NCBI GenBank assembly: GCA_900542395.1
Contig: UQNM01000092.1
Span: 1 to 7,802, forward strand
Reading direction: 5' to 3'
Length of the DNA stretch: 7,802 nt
Source of the DNA: an uncultured Eubacteriales bacterium
GTDB taxonomy: Bacteria > Bacillota > Clostridia > Christensenellales > Aristaeellaceae
The notes under the pieces are model-generated. The model was not told the origin of the DNA. It saw nothing but the letters and a program-made list of their open reading frames with translations, and did no database searches. This document shows, in pieces, positions 4,733 through 7,802 of the stretch. Numbering within the stretch: position 1 is the stretch's first letter; every line of letters begins with the position of its first letter. Position numbers and translations under genes: made by a program.

Positions 4733-7105
4733 ATGATCCCTGAGAAACAGAAAATCCTGATTGTTGACGATTCCGAAATGAACCGCGCGATTCTGACCGG
4801 CATTTTGGATGACGGCTACGATTTTCTGGAGGCGGAAAACGGGCTGCAAGCCCTTGACGTTCTGCGCGCCCACCGCGATATCAGCCTCGTCCTGCTGGAT
4901 ATTGTCATGCCCGAGCTGGATGGTTTCGGCGTGCTGTCCATCATGGGCGAGCAGCGCTGGATCGACCAAACCCCGGTCATTATGATCTCGGCGGAAAGCG
5001 ACTCCATGCTCGTTGAGCGCGCCTATCAGCTCGGCGCGACGGATTACATCAGCCGCCCGTTCGATAAATCGGTCGTCCGCCGCCGCGTCATCAACACGCT
5101 GATGCTCTACGGCAAGCAGAAGCACCTGATGCGCATGATTACCGAACAGGTTTACAAGCGCGAAAAGAGCAACCTCCTGATGACCGGCATCCTCAGCCAC
5201 ATCGTCGAGTTTCGCAACGCCGAAAGCGGGCTGCATGTGCAGCACATTCAAACCGTCTCGGAGCTTCTGCTGCGCCAGCTTGCGCGCAAGACGGATCGCT
5301 ACGCCCTGACGGAGGACGATATCGCGCTCATCAGCACCGCTTCCGCCCTGCACGACATCGGCAAAATCAGCATTCCGGATTCCATCCTCAACAAGCCCGG
5401 CAAACTGACGGCGGAGGAATTCGAGGTCGTCAAGACGCATGCCGCCGTCGGCGCTTCCATCCTGCAAAACCTTCCGCTGTCGCAGGATGAGCCGCTGATT
5501 CAGGTCGCCTATCAAATCTGCCGCTGGCACCACGAGCGTTACGACGGGCGCGGCTACCCGGACGGCCTTGTCGGCGACCAAATTCCGATCACGGCGCAGG
5601 TCGTCTCCCTCGCGGACGTATACGACGCGCTGACCGGCGAACGCTGCTACAAAAAAGCCTATCCGCATGAAACCGCCGTTCGGATGATTCAAAACGGCGA
5701 ATGTGGCGTGTTCAACCCGCTGCTGATCGAGTGCCTGCTCGACATTCAGGATCAGCTTCGGCGCGAGATCAGCATACCGCCGGAGGCGCGCAATTTCAGC
5801 CTCGCCGCCCAGCGCATCTCCGATCACATGGTGTTTGAAGACGACCTGCCCTTTGAAAACAACCTGCAATACCGTCTCGCCTACGAGCGCGAAAAGCAGA
5901 CGTTCTTCGCCCCGTTTGCGGGCGGTCTCCAATTCGATTATAACATCCGGCAGGACAAGGCCTCCGTCAGCGATTATATCGCCGACCCCGTCTGCGAAAA
6001 CCGGACGTTCACGGCGGATGCGCTGCTTCGCCTCTACGCCGTCTCGCCCGAGGACAGCCGCCGCCTGCGGGACGCGGCCAAGCAGACCACGCCCGAATCG
6101 CCCGACGCTTCCATCTCGGCGGCAATCACCGTGCGCGGCGAAAAGACGCTCTGCCGAATCGCCATTCGAACGCTGTGGTCGCGCGAGCCGATCCGCAAGA
6201 TGATCGGCGTGGTCGGCTACGTCGTCCCCATCGGCGAAGATCATTCCGCCGCCCCGGCGTTCAGCCTCCGCATGAACAACATCACCGGCCTGCGGGCGCG
6301 GACGATCCTGCATGAATTGCAGCTCTATTTTGACAAGGTTCGCCTCGTCAACCCGGTAAACCACGGCGTTTACAAGCTGAGTGAAGACGGTTCGCTCAAG
6401 CGCCGCGAGCGCCCCTGCTACGCGATCTGGGGTTCTGAGCAGGTCTGCCGCAACTGCGCGGGCTGCAAAGCCTTGTCCGACAAAAACCGCATCGTCAAGC
6501 TCGAATTGACCAAGACCGGCATCTATCAGGTCATCGCCAAATCCGTCGTCGTCGAGGGGCGCCCGCTCGTGCTGGAGCTGATTTCCCGCTCCGACGCGGG
6601 CATCTGGTTCGATTCGCACGGGAAACAGGTGCTGCTCGAAAAATACGGGCGCGATTTCTATACCGACGCGCTCACCGGCGCATATTGCCGCCAGTATTTT
6701 GAGGATCAGCGCGCCTCCCTGCAAGGCATGGACGGCGTGGCGATGATCGACGTCGATCATTTCAAAGAAATCAACGACGCATACGGTCATCCGGTTGGCG
6801 ACGTCGCCCTCAAAAAAATCGTCGGCGCCATTCTCTCCTGCATCCGCAGCACGGATATGCTCATTCGATATGGCGGCGACGAGTTTCTGGCCATTTTCCC
6901 GCAGATTCAAAAAGACGCTTTCGCGCTCAAAATGCGCTACATTCAGGATGCCGTCAGCCGCCTTTCGGTGGATGGCTATCCCGATATCCGCCTCTCCGTC
7001 AGCATCGGCGGCGTGCACCGCGTCGAGCCGCTGACCGAGGCCATCCGGCAGGCCGATCAGCTCATGTACCGCGACAAAGCCAACAAAGGCGTTCTCCGCC
7101 TGTAA
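4733..7105 (+). CDS. Receiver/HD-GYP/PAS-like/GGDEF protein, predicted dual c-di-GMP cyclase and phosphodiesterase
   Basis: The product has 790 residues and no membrane segment. Domain order: receiver (about 6-125; Asp12, Asp13, phospho-acceptor Asp56, Ser86), HD-GYP phosphodiesterase (about 150-345), a PAS-like region (about 370-500), a second PAS-like region with a Cys cluster (about 511-618), and GGDEF cyclase (about 640-787). HD-GYP residues are complete: Glu159, His168, HDIGK with His207/Asp208, His236, HHERYDGRGYP (266-276) and Asp295. The cyclase has an intact GGDEF (714-718) and an RSTD inhibitory site (705-708) exactly five residues before it, so product feedback is expected. Both activities look possible; the receiver and sensor regions would set the balance. 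Oddities: Arg108 stands where receivers normally have Lys, and Cys562, Cys572, Cys575 and Cys578 could bind metal or sense redox. GAGGTGA with a 10-base spacer supports the ATG. The Hpt gene follows after 21 bases. Confidence 0.93.
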   Translation: MIPEKQKILIVDDSEMNRAILTGILDDGYDFLEAENGLQALDVLRAHRDISLVLLDIVMPELDGFGVLSIMGEQRWIDQTPVIMISAESDSMLVERAYQLGATDYISRPFDKSVVRRRVINTLMLYGKQKHLMRMITEQVYKREKSNLLMTGILSHIVEFRNAESGLHVQHIQTVSELLLRQLARKTDRYALTEDDIALISTASALHDIGKISIPDSILNKPGKLTAEEFEVVKTHAAVGASILQNLPLSQDEPLIQVAYQICRWHHERYDGRGYPDGLVGDQIPITAQVVSLADVYDALTGERCYKKAYPHETAVRMIQNGECGVFNPLLIECLLDIQDQLRREISIPPEARNFSLAAQRISDHMVFEDDLPFENNLQYRLAYEREKQTFFAPFAGGLQFDYNIRQDKASVSDYIADPVCENRTFTADALLRLYAVSPEDSRRLRDAAKQTTPESPDASISAAITVRGEKTLCRIAIRTLWSREPIRKMIGVVGYVVPIGEDHSAAPAFSLRMNNITGLRARTILHELQLYFDKVRLVNPVNHGVYKLSEDGSLKRRERPCYAIWGSEQVCRNCAGCKALSDKNRIVKLELTKTGIYQVIAKSVVVEGRPLVLELISRSDAGIWFDSHGKQVLLEKYGRDFYTDALTGAYCRQYFEDQRASLQGMDGVAMIDVDHFKEINDAYGHPVGDVALKKIVGAILSCIRSTDMLIRYGGDEFLAIFPQIQKDAFALKMRYIQDAVSRLSVDGYPDIRLSVSIGGVHRVEPLTEAIRQADQLMYRDKANKGVLRL

Positions 7106-7126
7106 CGGGAAGAAAGGAGCAGCGAT

Positions 7127-7483
7127 ATGACGCTTCAGGAATTTTACGCTCAAATCGGCGGAAGCTATGCCGACACCGTTCGCCGCCTGTGCAGCGAATC
7201 GTTCGTGCTGCGCTTCGTCAAAAAGTATCCGGCCAATCCCTCGTTCGACGAGCTTTGCGAGGCCGTCGGCCGTTCCGATTGGGAAAGCGCCTTCCGCGCG
7301 GCGCACACGCTCAAGGGCGTGGCGCAGAATCTCGGCTTTGATCGGCTGTACGCCGTCAGCGTGCCGCTGACCGAAGCGATGCGCGGTGCAAAGCCTCTCG
7401 ATGATTTTTCCCTCCTCGCCGCCGTTCAGGCCGTGCAGACTGAAACCCTCGCTGCCATCGCGAAGCTGGACGATGCCCCGTGA
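7127..7483 (+). CDS. Stand-alone Hpt (histidine phosphotransfer) domain protein
   Basis: This is a 118-residue soluble helical protein. The motif AAHTLKGVAQNLGF (58-71) is the Hpt signature: His60 is the phosphorylated residue, and Lys63 and Gly64 are the conserved neighbours. Hpt proteins carry phosphate between receivers in multistep phosphorelays and have no kinase activity of their own. AAAGGAG (7113-7119) lies 7 bases before the ATG. The gap to the upstream gene is 21 bases with no terminator, so the two are probably co-transcribed. The obvious partner is that protein's receiver (Asp56); the receiver of the minus-strand protein at 1586-3301 is another candidate. No competent histidine kinase is encoded in the window. 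The assignment is firm; the partners are inferred. Confidence 0.9.
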   Translation: MTLQEFYAQIGGSYADTVRRLCSESFVLRFVKKYPANPSFDELCEAVGRSDWESAFRAAHTLKGVAQNLGFDRLYAVSVPLTEAMRGAKPLDDFSLLAAVQAVQTETLAAIAKLDDAP

Positions 7484-7511
7484 TGATACATCCCGTTTTT
7501 TAAGCCCAAAC

Positions 7512-7543
7512 AGCCCCTGCCGTCTTTGCTCGGCAGGGGCTTT
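7512..7543 (+). terminator. Terminator hairpin of the c-di-GMP/Hpt operon
   Basis: AGCCCCTGCCG (7512-7522) pairs perfectly over 11 bp with CGGCAGGGGCT (7531-7541) around the loop TCTTTGCT. Only three T follow before a G, so the tail is weak, but the stem is very strong. It lies between two convergent genes and may block transcription from both sides. Confidence 0.7.
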
Positions 7544-7559
7544 GCGATTATGAAATTCC

Positions 7560-7802
7560 TTACGAATCACTCTGCGCCGCGCCCGCTTTTTCCTGTTCCG
7601 CCCGCTCATACTGTGCGCGGTCAAACACGCCGAATCTGCCCTTTTCGTTCTTCTTGATCCTGTACATGGCATAGTCGGCGCATTTAATCAGTTCCATCAT
7701 CTCCGTGCCGTCGTCCGGGTACCATGCAATGCCGCCGGAAACGTGGATGCGCGTTGCCGTGCCGTCGGGCAGGTTGAAGCAGCTGTTTTCCACCCCGGAA
7801 AT
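7560..7802 (-). CDS. C-terminal part of a GGDEF domain protein, cut by the right edge
   Basis: Eighty residues and the stop are visible. The frame is still open at the edge (it reads ATT TCC GGG before the first GTG), so the gene extends beyond the window and the GTG at 7793 is not its start. The visible part matches the end of a diguanylate cyclase domain: VSGGIAWYPDDG is the conserved late strand, and CADYAMYRIKKNEKG is the typical last helix. The GGDEF signature itself lies outside the window, so activity cannot be judged. A charged 20-residue tail (from about ERAEQEK) ends the protein. It converges on the Hpt gene, leaving 76 bases that hold the terminator. Confidence 0.85.
   Translation of the reverse strand: MSGVENSCFNLPDGTATRIHVSGGIAWYPDDGTEMMELIKCADYAMYRIKKNEKGRFGVFDRAQYERAEQEKAGAAQSDS

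Noticed and set aside
4709..7672. A 987-codon open frame on the minus strand opposite the c-di-GMP and Hpt genes
   Set aside because: It is a by-product of the GC-rich codons of the real genes, which carry complete family motifs, RBS sites and a promoter. The frame runs across two genes, the intergenic gap, the promoter-distal leader end and part of a third gene, and its translation shows no recognisable domain.

Overview
The window looks like GC-rich chromosomal DNA from a gut-type anaerobic Firmicute of class Clostridia; I cannot name a genus. The reasons are strong Shine-Dalgarno sites of the AAAGGAG/GAAGGAGG type, sigma-A-type promoters (two with an extended -10), short intrinsic terminators, a choloylglycine (bile salt) hydrolase, an intergenic repeat of a style I associate with gut Clostridia, and a lone Hpt protein beside multi-domain c-di-GMP enzymes. 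There are five complete genes, one gene cut by the right edge, and a fragment at the left edge.

Layout. 1-92: tail of an upstream transcription unit, either the 3' end of a class II tRNA-like RNA or a protein C-terminus, closed by an intrinsic terminator. 175-1356: galM (aldose 1-epimerase, plus strand), monocistronic, with a good promoter, RBS and terminator. 1355-1595: a small palindromic element with imperfect 26-bp terminal inverted repeats and an 11-bp flanking direct repeat. It is MITE-like and sits between the 3' ends of galM and the next gene. 1586-3301 (minus): a membrane-anchored hybrid-kinase-like protein that has lost the phospho-acceptor His and the whole ATPase domain but keeps an intact receiver. 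3302-3432: divergent promoter region. 3433-4450: Ntn-type bile salt hydrolase with its own terminator. 4602-7543: a c-di-GMP transcription unit made of a clear promoter, a structured leader, a REC/HD-GYP/PAS-like/Cys-cluster/GGDEF protein of 790 residues, and a 118-residue Hpt protein 21 bases downstream, ended by a strong hairpin. 7560-7802 (minus): the C-terminal 80 residues of another GGDEF protein, convergent with the Hpt gene and continuing past the edge.

How the genes may work together (inference). The 790-residue protein carries apparently complete motifs for both making and degrading c-di-GMP, behind a receiver that phosphorylation could control. The co-transcribed Hpt protein is a natural phosphate carrier for that receiver. 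The catalytically dead hybrid-kinase-like protein at 1586-3301 cannot be the phosphate source, but its receiver could exchange phosphate with an Hpt. A true kinase would have to lie elsewhere. No CRISPR array, phage gene, transposase gene or complete tRNA is visible.
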